A stretch of 64,000 nucleotides of DNA, taken from Mixta hanseatica (lineage in GTDB: Bacteria > Pseudomonadota > Gammaproteobacteria > Enterobacterales > Enterobacteriaceae). The notes under the pieces are model-generated. The model was not told where the DNA came from. It saw only the letters and a list, made by a program, of their open reading frames with translations, and searched no databases. The position numbers and the translations under genes were made by a program. Shown piece by piece: positions 1 through 9,134 of the stretch (the first letter of the stretch is position 1; every line of letters begins with the position of its first letter). Location: NCBI RefSeq assembly GCF_023517775.1, contig NZ_CP082904.1, positions 992,001-1,056,000 on the forward strand, read 5' to 3'.

Positions 1-470
1 CGCTGGCGGCGGCGCACCCGGTTTACTGTTGTCCGCTGCGCGAGCGTGAGCCGCTGCTGCGTTTAGCGAAATCAGCGTTAATAACCGCTTATCCCTTACC
101 GGATGGCAGGATGCTGATGGTGGTTAACATTCATGCGGTTAACTTCAGCCTCGGCATTGATGTTTACAGTAAACAGCTGGGACCAATCGGCGAGCAGCTG
201 GCGCACCATAACGGGCCGGTGATTATGGCTGGCGATTTTAATGCATGGAGCCGACAGCGCATGAATGCCCTGTATCGCTTTGCGCGGGAGATGGGGCTAC
301 GGGAAGTACGTTTTACTGAAGATCATCGACGTAAGGCCTTTGGGCGGCCGCTGGACTTCGTTTTCTATCGCGAGCTGCAGGTAACGGAAGCCTCGGTACT
401 GGTCACGCGCGCTTCCGATCATAACCCACTGCTGGTCGAATTCGCCTCTTCAGGCTCCGCAAAATCATAA
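1..470 (+). CDS. yafD: YafD, endonuclease/exonuclease/phosphatase family (3' part)
   Basis: The reading frame is open from base 3 and runs off the left edge, so only the last 155 residues are present. Visible family features are the GDFNAWS motif (the GDFN block of the EEP/DNase I-like fold), and near the C terminus a DFVFY strand and SDHNPL, which carries the catalytic His of this fold. The position upstream of mltD matches yafD in E. coli. The exact substrate of YafD is not established. The gene ends at a strong bidirectional terminator. Confidence 0.85.
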   Translation, partial: LAAAHPVYCCPLREREPLLRLAKSALITAYPLPDGRMLMVVNIHAVNFSLGIDVYSKQLGPIGEQLAHHNGPVIMAGDFNAWSRQRMNALYRFAREMGLREVRFTEDHRRKAFGRPLDFVFYRELQVTEASVLVTRASDHNPLLVEFASSGSAKS

Positions 471-498
471 AAAAAGCCGATCAAAAGATCGGCTTTTT
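469..498. terminator. Bidirectional terminator between yafD and mltD
   Basis: A perfect 8-bp stem (475-482 agccgatc with 487-494 gatcggct) with an aaaa loop is flanked by an A run on the left and a T run on the right. It can therefore terminate both convergent genes. Confidence 0.9.
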
Positions 499-515
499 CA
501 TACGGTACGGCAAAT

Positions 516-1904
516 TTAACTGTCTGGCGTCGCGCTGTTTTTCACGAACAGGGTAATTTTATCACCCGGCTGAATCGAACTGCTGTCGCTCAGCACGCTG
601 TTCCAACGCTTGACGTCTTTGATCTCTACACCATGTCGACGTGCAATACTGGCAAGAGAATCACCCTTACGAACTTTGTAGGTGATGCTGTTGCCGTTAT
701 CGGCCAGTTCACTTCCTGTCACGCCACCGCTAAAGGTGAGCGTCTGTCCTGGTTTAATCGTGTTGCCGCGTAAATTATTGGCGCGCTGCAACGCTTTTAC
801 CGAAACGCCCATCCGGCTGGCGATGCCCGACAGCGTATCGCCATTGCGCACCTTATAGCTATTGGCGCCGGTAACGTTCGCGGCTAAACGCGTTGGCTGT
901 ACGGCTGCGATATCACCTGAAGCCAGCGAATTACGCAATTTGGCAACATTCGCTTTAGGGACCATAATATAGTGAGGTCCGTTAGGCGCAGTCGCGCCGC
1001 GTTTGTAGCCGGTGTTGTAGTTCTTCAGCTTGGCCACCGACAAGCCGGCCATTTCTGCCGCCTGCGTCAGCTTGATCTGCTGGCCTACTTCAACACGCGC
1101 CAGCGCACGGCTTTCATTCGGCGCCGGTAAACGTACCCCATAGCGCTTGTTGTTTTTCAGGATATCCTGCAACGCCAGCATTTTAGGCACGTACAGCGTG
1201 GTTTCACGCGGCAGAGACAGATGCCAGAAATCGGTTGGTTTGCCGCGCGCTTTATTTTGTTTAATCGCTTTCAGCACACGCCCCTCGCCGCTGTTATAGG
1301 CAGCGATGGTCAACAACCAGTCTCCGTCGAACATCCCGTTCAGACGTTCCATCATATCTAAAACTGCGCGGGTCGAAGCGACAATATCGCGTCGTCCGTC
1401 ATACCACTGATTTTGCTTTAAACCGTAATTCCGTCCCGTACTCGGCACAATCTGCCAGATGCCTGCGGCATTAGCAGCGGATGTGGCGTGGGGGTTAAAA
1501 GCGCTCTCCACTATGGGTAGTAGTACCAGTTCCATCGGCATCTTACGTTGCTTAATCTGCTCGACTATCCAGTACATATACGGCTCTGCCCGTAAAGTTA
1601 CATCGTGGAGATAGCTCTTGTTTCTTAAGTACTTTTGTTTCTGCTCTCGGATCCGGGGATTTTCCGGAACCTCCATCTTCAGCCCGTCGCGAATGTAATT
1701 CCACAAATCCTGGTCCTGGGTCAGGGCCGTTCCATCATCCTGCCAACGCGGGGATAACATGCGATCTGTAAATTTGTCATTCTCATTTTGACCAGCTGAA
1801 GACAGACTCTGGGCATGCTGTTCAGGAACGTTAGCATCATGTCGCGATGCCTGGCATCCCATCAGCAAGACCGAGGCGAGAAGGATAATCGCTCTAGTCT
1901 TCAT
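516..1904 (-). CDS. mltD: Membrane-bound lytic murein transglycosylase D
   Basis: 462 residues, close to E. coli MltD (about 450). The N terminus is a lipoprotein signal with lipobox LLMGC (Cys17), so the protein should be anchored in the outer membrane. The SLT domain contains IVESAFNPHATS with the predicted catalytic Glu133, followed by AAGIWQIVPSTG. Two LysM repeats (about 346-390 and 409-451, each starting YKVR.GD) bind peptidoglycan. It cleaves the glycan MurNAc-GlcNAc bond to form 1,6-anhydro products. It lies 70 bp downstream of gloB on the same strand. Confidence 0.95.
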   Translation of the reverse strand: MKTRAIILLASVLLMGCQASRHDANVPEQHAQSLSSAGQNENDKFTDRMLSPRWQDDGTALTQDQDLWNYIRDGLKMEVPENPRIREQKQKYLRNKSYLHDVTLRAEPYMYWIVEQIKQRKMPMELVLLPIVESAFNPHATSAANAAGIWQIVPSTGRNYGLKQNQWYDGRRDIVASTRAVLDMMERLNGMFDGDWLLTIAAYNSGEGRVLKAIKQNKARGKPTDFWHLSLPRETTLYVPKMLALQDILKNNKRYGVRLPAPNESRALARVEVGQQIKLTQAAEMAGLSVAKLKNYNTGYKRGATAPNGPHYIMVPKANVAKLRNSLASGDIAAVQPTRLAANVTGANSYKVRNGDTLSGIASRMGVSVKALQRANNLRGNTIKPGQTLTFSGGVTGSELADNGNSITYKVRKGDSLASIARRHGVEIKDVKRWNSVLSDSSSIQPGDKITLFVKNSATPDS

Positions 1905-1974
1905 GTGTGTGTCAATGGTTGCTTAAAAGACGAGCAATCATACGTGCTAGCGCCTAACAACACAACCAGAAAAA

Positions 1975-2730
1975 TCAAAAATCGTCTTTCTTCTGGCGTA
2001 GCAGGGCAAAAATGTCCCATGCGTGCGATGGTGGCACATTGAAGCCAAGGGCGCTTTGTAAATCAGCGTCTTGCGTGCGTAAAAATAAATTTATTTGCCG
2101 TTCGTGCCCCAATTTTGTGGGCAAACTACTGCTATTTTTGGCCCGCAACTCCTTAATTTCCTGATAGTAGCGCTTTATTTCCATATCTTGCGGCAGCGTA
2201 GCGTTAGCAAATTTTAAGTTAGAGAGCGTGTACTCGTGGGCGCAACAAACCAGCGTATCATCGGGAAATTCAGCAAGTTTTTGAAATGATTCGTACATCT
2301 GTTCCGGCGTGCCTTCAAACAGACGTCCGCAACCGCCTGAAAACATCGTGTCACCACAGAAAAGATAAGGTGCGCTGTAATATGAGATATGTCCCAAAGT
2401 GTGGCCGGGCGTAAAAATTACCCTAAATTCGCAGCCCAAAACAGGCAGGGTATCGCCTTCATAAACGATTTGCGTCGCGCCTTTATCTTGTGTCTCCTGC
2501 GGGCCATAAACCACAAGATCTGGCCATTTCGTTAACAGTTCTTTTACGCCGCCAACATGGTCTTGATGGTGATGGGTGAGCAAAATCGCTACCGGCATCC
2601 ACTGATTTTGCTCAATGGCGGCCAGCACCGGCGCCGCTTCGCCCGGATCGACAATCAGGCATTGACCCTGGCTATCGTTTAATGTCCAGATGTAGTTATC
2701 CTGAAATGCTGGGATACTGTTAAGATTCAT
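1975..2730 (-). CDS. gloB: Hydroxyacylglutathione hydrolase (glyoxalase II)
   Basis: 251 residues, the E. coli length, starting at [16 protein letters not shown] longer in-frame start 22 codons upstream is rejected because this ATG has a GAGAGGTG ribosome site and matches the family N terminus. The metallo-beta-lactamase motif THHHQDH (His53, His55, Asp57, His58) binds the binuclear metal centre. It hydrolyses S-lactoylglutathione to lactate and glutathione in methylglyoxal detoxification. It is divergent from yafS with only 42 bp between the starts. Confidence 0.96.
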   Translation of the reverse strand: MNLNSIPAFQDNYIWTLNDSQGQCLIVDPGEAAPVLAAIEQNQWMPVAILLTHHHQDHVGGVKELLTKWPDLVVYGPQETQDKGATQIVYEGDTLPVLGCEFRVIFTPGHTLGHISYYSAPYLFCGDTMFSGGCGRLFEGTPEQMYESFQKLAEFPDDTLVCCAHEYTLSNLKFANATLPQDMEIKRYYQEIKELRAKNSSSLPTKLGHERQINLFLRTQDADLQSALGFNVPPSHAWDIFALLRQKKDDF

Positions 2731-2772
2731 ACACACCTCTCGCACGTCGTGAAGGAACACTGATGGTAAAAC

Positions 2773-3507
2773 ATGAAGCCTGCTAAAACACGTCAAATTC
2801 TGACCGCGCCGCGTTCATGGCGTGATATGCCGTGGGGAGAATCGTTCCGCGATGCGCTAAGCCAACATTTGCAGCCCTGTCTCGGCAAGCTGTATGGCTT
2901 TCATCTGTTAAAAATTGGCAACCTGAGCGTAGAGATCGATACGCAGGCCTGTGCGATTTCGCATCAGGTCAACGTAGGGGATGAAGGGCAGGAGGTGCAA
3001 GTGATTGCTGACCCGATGCATTTGCCCTTTGAAGCGAAATCGATCGACGCCTGCTTGCTGGCGCATACCTTAAGCTGGAGCCAGGACCCACACCGCATTC
3101 TGCGTGAAGTAGACCGAGTATTGATTGATGATGGCTGGATAGTGCTGACTGGTTTTAATCCGCTAAGCCTGCTGGGCGTGGGCAAGCTGATTCCAGGCCT
3201 GCATCGCCGTCCGCCGTGGAGCGGACGCATGTTCAGCCAGATGCGCCTGTTTGACTGGCTCAGCCTGCTTAACTATGAAGTGGTTTACCGCAGCAGTTTT
3301 CAGGTGGTGCCCTGGAATCGCCAGGGGGGGAGCATGATGAGCCGGCATGTACCTGCGCTGGGCTGCCTGAATATTATGGTGGCCCGCAAGCGTACGCTGC
3401 CGCTGATCATGACGCCGGCACGCAAGCTGGCCGGCAAAGTAAAAATTCGCGCGACGGTTAACGCCACGCGTCAGGCGCATTCGCTGGACGATCAGGATTC
3501 CGGCTGA
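2773..3507 (+). CDS. yafS: YafS, SAM-dependent methyltransferase-like protein
   Basis: 244 residues, near E. coli YafS (240), with the same block structure: [16 protein letters not shown] start, [18 protein letters not shown] and CLLAHTLSW. The middle region (about 80-135) resembles a class I methyltransferase fold: [18 protein letters not shown] is the typical helix-strand after the motif II/III region. The classical glycine-rich SAM loop is weak, so catalytic activity is unproven. Its 3' end overlaps the convergent rnhA by 16 bp. Confidence 0.85.
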   Translation: MKPAKTRQILTAPRSWRDMPWGESFRDALSQHLQPCLGKLYGFHLLKIGNLSVEIDTQACAISHQVNVGDEGQEVQVIADPMHLPFEAKSIDACLLAHTLSWSQDPHRILREVDRVLIDDGWIVLTGFNPLSLLGVGKLIPGLHRRPPWSGRMFSQMRLFDWLSLLNYEVVYRSSFQVVPWNRQGGSMMSRHVPALGCLNIMVARKRTLPLIMTPARKLAGKVKIRATVNATRQAHSLDDQDSG

Positions 3508-3959
3508 TAGCCGATATCTTCAAATGATGGATTGGCGGCGGCAGAGCGCGCCAGTTCATCGCAGCGTTCATTCTCCGGGTGGCCGGCGTGCCCTTTAACC
3601 CATTCCCAGTTAATCTGATGATGGCTAAGCGCGGTATCGAGCCGCTGCCATAAATCGACATTTTTCACCGGTTTTTTATCCGCGGTTTTCCAGCCGCGCT
3701 TTTTCCAGTTGTGGATCCAGCTGGTAATTCCCTGACGCAGATACTGGCTATCGGTGCTGAGGGTAATTTCACAGGGCTGAGTCAGCGCTTCCAGCGCGAC
3801 GATTGCCGCCATCATTTCCATGCGATTATTGGTGGTACGATAAAAACCGGCGCTAAAGGTTTTTTCATGCTGGCGATAGCGTAAAATAGCGCCATAGCCG
3901 CCAGGGCCGGGGTTACCGAGGCAAGAGCCATCGGTGAAAATTTCTACCTGTTTGCGCAT
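3492..3959 (-). CDS. rnhA: Ribonuclease HI
   Basis: 155 residues from [12 protein letters not shown], exactly the E. coli length; a 37-codon upstream extension of the frame is not used. The DEDD active site is complete: Asp in FTDGSCLGN, Glu in NNRMEMM, Asp in STDSQYL and Asp in ERCDELA, with the flexible-loop His in VKGHAGH. It degrades the RNA strand of RNA-DNA hybrids. It is divergent from dnaQ (52 bp between starts), the classic rnhA/dnaQ arrangement. Confidence 0.97.
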   Translation of the reverse strand: MRKQVEIFTDGSCLGNPGPGGYGAILRYRQHEKTFSAGFYRTTNNRMEMMAAIVALEALTQPCEITLSTDSQYLRQGITSWIHNWKKRGWKTADKKPVKNVDLWQRLDTALSHHQINWEWVKGHAGHPENERCDELARSAAANPSFEDIGYQPES

Positions 3960-4011
3960 CTCTGGTAGACTTCCTCCTGATAAAACGCCAAGTCTGACAT
4001 AAACGAGCCAT

Positions 4012-4743
4012 ATGAGCACAGCAATTACACGCCAGATCGTTCTCGATACAGAAACCACCGGTATGAACATGGTGGGCGTTCACTACGAGGGCCATCGCAT
4101 TATTGAAATCGGTGCGGTGGAGATCATCAACCGCCGTCTGACCGGCAACAATTTCCATATGTACCTGAAGCCGGATCGGCTGGTGGACCCGGAAGCATTC
4201 GGCGTTCATGGCATTGCCGATGAGTTTCTGATGGATAAGCCGACCTTCGGCGAGATCGCGGACGAGTTTCTTGATTACATCCGCGGCGCTGAATTAGTGA
4301 TTCATAACGCGTCGTTCGATATCGGCTTTATGGATTATGAGTTCGGCAAGCTGAACCGTGGCATCGGTAAAACGGAAACCTTCTGTCAAATTACTGATAG
4401 CCTGTTAATGGCGCGTAAGTTGTTTCCGGGCAAACGTAACAGCCTTGATGCGCTCTGCTCCCGCTATGAGATTGATAACAGCAAGCGAACCCTGCACGGG
4501 GCGTTGCTCGATGCCGAAATTTTGGCGGAAGTGTTCCTGACCATGACCGGCGGACAGACGTCGCTGGCGTTCTCCCATGAGGGCGAGCAGCAGCAGAATG
4601 CTGACGGCGGCGAGCATATTCAGCGTGTGGCGCGCACTTCCGGCCTGCGCGTAGTAGCGGCCAGCGATGAAGAGATTATGGCGCATGAACAACGCCTCGA
4701 TCTGGTGATGAAAAAGGGCGGTAGCTGCCTGTGGCGCGCGTAA
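4012..4743 (+). CDS. dnaQ: DNA polymerase III epsilon subunit (3'-5' proofreading exonuclease)
   Basis: 243 residues, the E. coli length. The three exonuclease motifs of the DEDDh family are present: LDTETTG (Asp12, Glu14), [14 protein letters not shown], and [14 protein letters not shown] with the catalytic His. The C-terminal tail (about 185-243) is the alpha-subunit-binding segment. It acts in the replisome core with alpha and theta. The gene ends 133 bp before the tRNA-Asp gene. Confidence 0.98.
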   Translation: MSTAITRQIVLDTETTGMNMVGVHYEGHRIIEIGAVEIINRRLTGNNFHMYLKPDRLVDPEAFGVHGIADEFLMDKPTFGEIADEFLDYIRGAELVIHNASFDIGFMDYEFGKLNRGIGKTETFCQITDSLLMARKLFPGKRNSLDALCSRYEIDNSKRTLHGALLDAEILAEVFLTMTGGQTSLAFSHEGEQQQNADGGEHIQRVARTSGLRVVAASDEEIMAHEQRLDLVMKKGGSCLWRA

Positions 4744-4817
4744 GCGCTTTATTTTGCGTTAAAAAGAGCCAGTTCGATGAAAAAGCAGGCAAACGATCGC
4801 GCTGGTGAGAAAAATCG

Positions 4818-4846
4818 TTGACGGCCAGGCGCGCTGCCCTTAATAT
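4818..4846 (+). promoter_or_regulatory. Sigma-70 promoter of the tRNA-Asp gene
   Basis: TTGACG (4818-4823) and TAATAT (4841-4846) are separated by exactly 17 bp and followed by a GC-rich stretch (gcgcc). This is a near-consensus promoter with the GC discriminator typical of stringently controlled stable-RNA genes. It lies 31 bp before the mature tRNA. Confidence 0.85.
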
Positions 4847-4876
4847 GCGCCTCGTTCCCGACGGGGAACACAGCGC

Positions 4877-4953
4877 GGTGCGGTAGTTCAGTCGGTTAGA
4901 ATACCGGCCTGTCACGCCGGGGGTCGCGGGTTCGAGTCCCGTCCGCACCGCCA
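4877..4953 (+). tRNA. aspV: tRNA-Asp (GUC)
   Basis: A 77-nt cloverleaf with acceptor stem GGTGCGG/CCGCACC, D-loop AGTTCAGTCGGTTAGA, anticodon GTC at 4911-4913, T-arm GGTTCGAGTCC and encoded CCA. It sits directly after dnaQ as aspV does in E. coli. The first nucleotides of the acceptor differ from E. coli but pair correctly. Confidence 0.98.
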
Positions 4954-4963
4954 ACTATTCAGA

Positions 4964-4998
4964 AAGGCCGATTCAGCAATGAATCGGCCTTTTGCTTT
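4964..4998. terminator. Bidirectional terminator after tRNA-Asp and hpxC
   Basis: An 11-bp stem (4964-4974 aaggccgattc with 4981-4991 gaatcggcctt) followed by a T-rich run serves the tRNA on the plus strand. The A run on its left serves the convergent permease gene, whose stop codon lies inside the stem. Confidence 0.88.
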
Positions 4999-6487
4999 TT
5001 ATTCTTCCTGTACCGCTACGCGCGGCATAACGCGTTGCCGTCGCCTCTTCACGCTCCGCACGCGCCAGCCAGCGATAACAGCCGCCGCCGAGCGCCACGC
5101 CGATAAACCAGCTGAAGTTGGCAACCCCATGCATCGCAGGCACGAAGCTAATCAGCACACCGATGGCTACCGACGGCAGCAGGGCGGCGATCGCTTTCGG
5201 GTTAAATCCGCTGCGATACCAGTAGCGACCTGATGGCGTCGCGTTAAACAGATCGTCTACCACAACCTTGCCGCGCTTAATCAGATAAAAATCCACCAGT
5301 AAAATACCAAACAGCGGCCCAATAAACGCACCCAGCACGTCAAGCGTATAGTGAATCAGCTCTGGCGACTGAAACAGGTTCCACGGCGTCAGCAGCACCG
5401 AGCCCACCGCGGCAATCATGCCGCCGGCGCGGAAGGTAATTTTCTGCGGCGCGCAGTTAGAGAAATCGAAGGCGGGCGAGACAAAGTTCGCCACGATATT
5501 AATACCGATGGTGGCGGTAATCATGGTTAGCAGGCCGATCGCCACCGCCAGATCGTTGCCCACCATACTGACGGTTTCAATCGGATCGGTAATCATCTTG
5601 CCAAACAGTGAACGGGTGCCGGAAACAATCACCACCGTCACCACAGAGAACAGCAGAAAGTTAAACGGCAATCCCCAGCGGTTGCCGCGACGGATATGCT
5701 GCATACTTTTGCCGTAGCGTGAAAAGTCGCCAAAGTTCAGCAGCGGGCCGGAGAAATAAGAGACCACCAGCGCGGTGGCGGTAATCATCTGCCAGCTCTG
5801 TTCGCTGACGCTCAGGCTTTTGCTGGTCAGGGTCAAAGAGATGCCGTCAAAACCGGTCTTGTATACAATCCAGCCGGCCAGCGCCAGCATCACGACATAA
5901 ACGGCGGGACCGGCGATATCGATAAAGCGCTTAATGGCGTTCATGCCGTGCCAGAACACCGCCGCCTGCAGCAGCCACATCACCGTGAAGCAGATCCACC
6001 CCAGCAGCGACAACCCCAGCCAGGCGGGCTGCGTCAACGACGAGAGCGCAGGCCAGAATTTTAGCAATACCAGCATCAAAGCATTAGAAGCCAGCCAGGT
6101 TTGAATGCCGTACCAGGCGAAGGCGATCAGCCCACGGATAATCGCCGGAATGTTCGCGCCAAATACGCCGAAGGCCTGCCGACAAATCACTGCATAAGGC
6201 ACGCCAGCCATCTGGCTGGGTTTCGCCACCAGATTGGCGCACAGCTGCACAATACAGATTCCCGCCAGTAAACAGATCAGTACTTGCCAGCTCGCCAGCC
6301 CCAGCGTAAAGAAGCTGGCTGCTACCACATAGCCGCCCATGCTGTGCACATCCGACATCCAGAAAGAGAAAATGTTGTACCAGCTCCAGTTCTGTTGCGG
6401 GACAGGAGCAAGATCTTCATTGGTCAGACGCGGACTGTAATGCGCCTCGCTATTGGGCGCTGAAGAAACGTTGGAATAATTTGGCAT
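4973..6487 (-). CDS. hpxC: NCS1-family allantoin permease
   Basis: 504 residues with about 12 hydrophobic segments. The N-terminal block NWSWYNIFSFWMSDVHSMGGY is the hallmark of the nucleobase:cation symporter-1 family (PucI, allantoin/hydantoin transporters). A polar N-terminal tail of about 35 residues precedes the first helix. It would import allantoin across the inner membrane for the racemase and allantoinase encoded divergently. The substrate assignment comes from context; hydantoins or uracil-type bases are alternatives. Its promoter region shares the TGTATACA palindromes with hpxS. Confidence 0.85.
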   Translation of the reverse strand: MPNYSNVSSAPNSEAHYSPRLTNEDLAPVPQQNWSWYNIFSFWMSDVHSMGGYVVAASFFTLGLASWQVLICLLAGICIVQLCANLVAKPSQMAGVPYAVICRQAFGVFGANIPAIIRGLIAFAWYGIQTWLASNALMLVLLKFWPALSSLTQPAWLGLSLLGWICFTVMWLLQAAVFWHGMNAIKRFIDIAGPAVYVVMLALAGWIVYKTGFDGISLTLTSKSLSVSEQSWQMITATALVVSYFSGPLLNFGDFSRYGKSMQHIRRGNRWGLPFNFLLFSVVTVVIVSGTRSLFGKMITDPIETVSMVGNDLAVAIGLLTMITATIGINIVANFVSPAFDFSNCAPQKITFRAGGMIAAVGSVLLTPWNLFQSPELIHYTLDVLGAFIGPLFGILLVDFYLIKRGKVVVDDLFNATPSGRYWYRSGFNPKAIAALLPSVAIGVLISFVPAMHGVANFSWFIGVALGGGCYRWLARAEREEATATRYAARSGTGRIKSKRPIHC

Positions 6488-6540
6488 GAAACCTGCTCCT
6501 CTTTAACAGGGGTAACGGAGAAACCTTGTTTGTCCGTACC

Positions 6541-6556
6541 TGCAGGATTCAGGCCA
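6541..6556 (-). promoter_or_regulatory. Possible sigma-54 promoter of hpxC
   Basis: Read on the minus strand, TGGCCTGAATCCTGCA keeps the invariant GG and GC dinucleotides at the correct 10-bp separation and TGGC/TGCA cores, but lacks the full TGGCAC. It lies about 55 bp before the hpxC start codon. Confidence 0.4.
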
Positions 6557-6568
6557 AAAGTAAAATTA

Positions 6569-6610
6569 TGTATACAAGGCTGTTTCATCTAAGAGGGATT
6601 CTTGTATACA
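6569..6610. promoter_or_regulatory. Paired TGTATACA operators between hpxC and hpxS
   Basis: Two identical inverted arms, tgtatacaag (6569-6578) and cttgtataca (6601-6610), each contain the 8-bp palindrome TGTATACA. Their centres are 34 bp apart, between the two divergent genes. Such short symmetric sites suit a GntR/FCD dimer, so HpxS is the obvious candidate. A third copy occurs at the start of hpxA. Confidence 0.7.
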
Positions 6611-6632
6611 ACTCTCGCCAACGGAGTAGGTA

Positions 6633-7355
6633 ATGAAGCATGAACCCGGCCCGAAAACGGCCTCAGACCTGAGCGACAGCCATGAGCCGGTCTATCAGGC
6701 ATTACTGACCGCAATAGTGGAGCATCAGCTGCCGCCCGGCAGCCGCCTGCCAGAGGAAGCGCTGGCTGAGGTCTTTGGCATCAGCCGCACCGGCATTCGT
6801 AAAGTGTTACAGCGCCTCGCGGCAGTGCAAATGATCTCTTTAACGCCCAGACGTGGTGCGCATGTTGCTTCGCCCGATGCGCAAGAAGCGCGCGATATCT
6901 TTCACACCCGCTCGCTGATCGAGTGCGCCAATCTGCCTGCGGTTATCGCTCACTGCCAGCCGCCGCATCTGGCGGCGCTGGAGCAATTACTGGCAGAGGA
7001 GCGACAGGCGCATCAGCAACACAACGGCGCGGCGGCGATTCGCCTTTCCGCCGCGTTTCATATCCAGCTGCAGGCGATTTCCGGCAATCAGGTGCTGACA
7101 GATTTGGTCACGCGCCTGGCGCAGCGGTCGTCGCTGGTGATCGCCGCCTGGGGCGCGCCCTGGCAGCAGGGATGCCGCTGCGATCATCACGACAGGCTGG
7201 TGGATTATTTACGCGCTAAACGGCTGACATCGCTGACTGACGCAATGCAGCAACATTTCCAACATATTCTGGCGTCACTGCGCTTTGAGCGTGGCGGCGA
7301 GGTTCTGCCCGATTTTTCCCGACTGTTCGCCCCTAAAGGAGTGCCGCACAAATGA
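6633..7355 (+). CDS. hpxS: GntR-family (FCD) regulator of the allantoin genes
   Basis: 240 residues. The N-terminal winged helix-turn-helix (about 20-85) contains PPGSRLPEEALAEVFGISRTGIRKVLQRL, the standard GntR motif. The rest is an all-helical FCD-type effector domain (DAQEARDIFHTRSLIE onward). The start ATG has the ribosome site acggag. It heads the hpxSAB unit, overlapping hpxA by the four bases ATGA, and is divergent from the permease. By analogy to Klebsiella hpxS it responds to a purine-ring intermediate such as allantoin; the effector is inferred. Confidence 0.85.
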   Translation: MKHEPGPKTASDLSDSHEPVYQALLTAIVEHQLPPGSRLPEEALAEVFGISRTGIRKVLQRLAAVQMISLTPRRGAHVASPDAQEARDIFHTRSLIECANLPAVIAHCQPPHLAALEQLLAEERQAHQQHNGAAAIRLSAAFHIQLQAISGNQVLTDLVTRLAQRSSLVIAAWGAPWQQGCRCDHHDRLVDYLRAKRLTSLTDAMQQHFQHILASLRFERGGEVLPDFSRLFAPKGVPHK

Positions 7356-8089
7356 GTTCCCTTTGTATACAGGTTATCAATCCCAACACTACGCAGACGA
7401 TGACCGATACCATCGCCAGCGCCGCGCGCGTTGCGGCATCGCCCGGCACGGAGATTATTGCCGTCTCGCCCACGCAGGGAGTGCCCTCGATCGAAGGGCA
7501 TGCCGATGAGGCGATCGCCGCGCTCGGCGTGCTGGATCTGGTGAAGCGCGGACGTGAGCAGGGCGTACAGGGGCACGTGATCGCCTGTTTTGGCGATCCC
7601 GGCCTGCTGGCGGCGCGCGAACTGGCCAGCGGCCCGGTTATCGGCATCGCCGAAGCGGCGATGCATATGGCGACGATGGTGGCGACGCGTTTTACGGTAG
7701 TTACCACCTTGCCGCGAACGCTGATTATCGCCCGTCATCTGTTGCAGCAGTATGGCTTTACGCATCACTGCGCCGCGCTGCATGCCATCGATCTGCCGGT
7801 GCTGGCGCTGGAGGATGGCAGCGGCCTGGCGCAGGAAAAGGTACGCAGCCGCTGTCTGCAGGCGCAGCGGGAGGATGGCTGCGGAGCGATAGTGCTGGGC
7901 TGCGGCGGGATGGCGACGCTGGCGCGCGATCTTACCCAGGAGTTGGGCATGCCGGTTATTGATGGCGTCGGCGCGGCGGTAAAAATGGTGGAATCGCTGG
8001 TGTCGTTGGGGTTAGGCACCAGTAAATATGGTGATTTAGCCTTTCCACGCGAAAAAAAGATAACGGGCGCTTTCCAGCACCTAAACTAA
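7352..8089 (+). CDS. hpxA: Allantoin racemase
   Basis: 245 residues of the Asp/Glu/hydantoin racemase family. The two catalytic cysteines are visible: Cys79 in VIACFGDPG and Cys184 in IVLGCGGMA, matching the pair known in Klebsiella HpxA. It interconverts R- and S-allantoin so that the stereospecific allantoinase can use both. The start overlaps hpxS by ATGA, so translation is probably coupled. A TGTATACA palindrome is embedded in codons 5-7. Confidence 0.92.
   Translation: MSSLCIQVINPNTTQTMTDTIASAARVAASPGTEIIAVSPTQGVPSIEGHADEAIAALGVLDLVKRGREQGVQGHVIACFGDPGLLAARELASGPVIGIAEAAMHMATMVATRFTVVTTLPRTLIIARHLLQQYGFTHHCAALHAIDLPVLALEDGSGLAQEKVRSRCLQAQREDGCGAIVLGCGGMATLARDLTQELGMPVIDGVGAAVKMVESLVSLGLGTSKYGDLAFPREKKITGAFQHLN
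7364..7371. promoter_or_regulatory. Third TGTATACA palindrome inside hpxA
   Basis: This is the same 8-bp palindrome as in the hpxC-hpxS intergenic region, here within the first codons of hpxA. It could be an internal operator for HpxS. It could also be chance, given only 8 bp. Confidence 0.4.
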
Positions 8090-8122
8090 CGGAAGTCATC
8101 TGCTCAAGAAAGGAGCCAGAGA

Positions 8123-9082
8123 ATGAGTGAATCTCCAGAGAAGAAAGAATACAGCTTCAATAAAAACTATCCGCGCGATCTGCGCGGCTATGCCGGCCAT
8201 CCACCGCATGCCGCCTGGCCCGGTGAAGCGCGTATCGCGGTGCAGTTTGTTCTCAACTATGAAGAGGGCGCGGAAAATAACGTGCTGCACGGCGATGCCG
8301 GCTCTGAGCAGTTCCTGTCAGATATTATCGGCGCGGCCAGCTATCCTGACCGCCATATGTCGATGGACTCGCTGTATGAATATGGCTCGCGCGCTGGCTT
8401 CTGGCGTATACACCAGGAGTTTCAGAAGCGCGGCCTGCCGCTAACGGTATTTGGCGTGGCGATGGCGCTGGCGCGTCATCCGGAAGTGGTGCAGGCGATT
8501 GCCGAGGCGCAATATGATGTCGTCAGCCACGGCTGGCGCTGGATTCATTATCAGTCGATGGATGCCAAAACCGAGCGTCAGCATATGCAACAGGCGGTAG
8601 ATGTGTTGATGGATCTGTTTGGCAAAGCGCCGACCGGCTGGTACACCGGACGTGATAGCCCGAACACGCGGCGGCTGATCGTTGAGCAGGGCGGTTTTAG
8701 CTATGACAGCGACTATTACGGTGACGATCTGCCGTTCTGGACGCGTGTCACCTGCCAGGACGGCACGGTTAAACCCCATCTGATTATTCCCTACACGCTG
8801 GAAACCAACGATATGCGGTTTGCCACGCCGCAGGGATTTAATACTGCCGAGCAGTTTTACACTTACCTGAAAGACAGCTTTGACGTGCTGTATGAAGAGG
8901 GCGAAACCGCGCCGAAAATGATGTCGGTCGGGATGCACTGTCGCCTGCTGGGTCGACCTGGCCGTTTTCGGGCGCTGACGCGTTTCCTGGATTATATTCA
9001 GCAGCATGAGCGGGTGTGGATCTGCACCCGTCAGCAAATCGCCGATCACTGGATTAAGCATCATCCGGCTCCCGAGGTCTGA
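8123..9082 (+). CDS. hpxB: Allantoinase, PuuE/polysaccharide deacetylase type
   Basis: 319 residues. The N terminus YPRDLRGYAGHPPHAAWPG and the block QFVLNYEEGAENNVLHGD are characteristic of the metal-independent PuuE allantoinases of the NodB fold, distinct from amidohydrolase-type AllB. SHGWRWIHYQ and GWYTGRDSPNTRRL are further family blocks. It opens the hydantoin ring of allantoin to give allantoate. The ribosome site AAGGAG lies 33 bp after hpxA ends. A terminator follows. Confidence 0.92.
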   Translation: MSESPEKKEYSFNKNYPRDLRGYAGHPPHAAWPGEARIAVQFVLNYEEGAENNVLHGDAGSEQFLSDIIGAASYPDRHMSMDSLYEYGSRAGFWRIHQEFQKRGLPLTVFGVAMALARHPEVVQAIAEAQYDVVSHGWRWIHYQSMDAKTERQHMQQAVDVLMDLFGKAPTGWYTGRDSPNTRRLIVEQGGFSYDSDYYGDDLPFWTRVTCQDGTVKPHLIIPYTLETNDMRFATPQGFNTAEQFYTYLKDSFDVLYEEGETAPKMMSVGMHCRLLGRPGRFRALTRFLDYIQQHERVWICTRQQIADHWIKHHPAPEV

Positions 9083-9098
9083 TGTTACCGGCTTACCT

Positions 9099-9134
9099 GC
9101 CGCGAGCGTAAACCGCGCCCGCGGCTTTTTTATT
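9099..9134 (+). terminator. Terminator after hpxSAB
   Basis: A 6-bp GC stem (9099-9104 gccgcg with 9120-9125 cgcggc) is followed by a run of six T. The T run overlaps the end of the convergent hpxZ. Confidence 0.65.
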
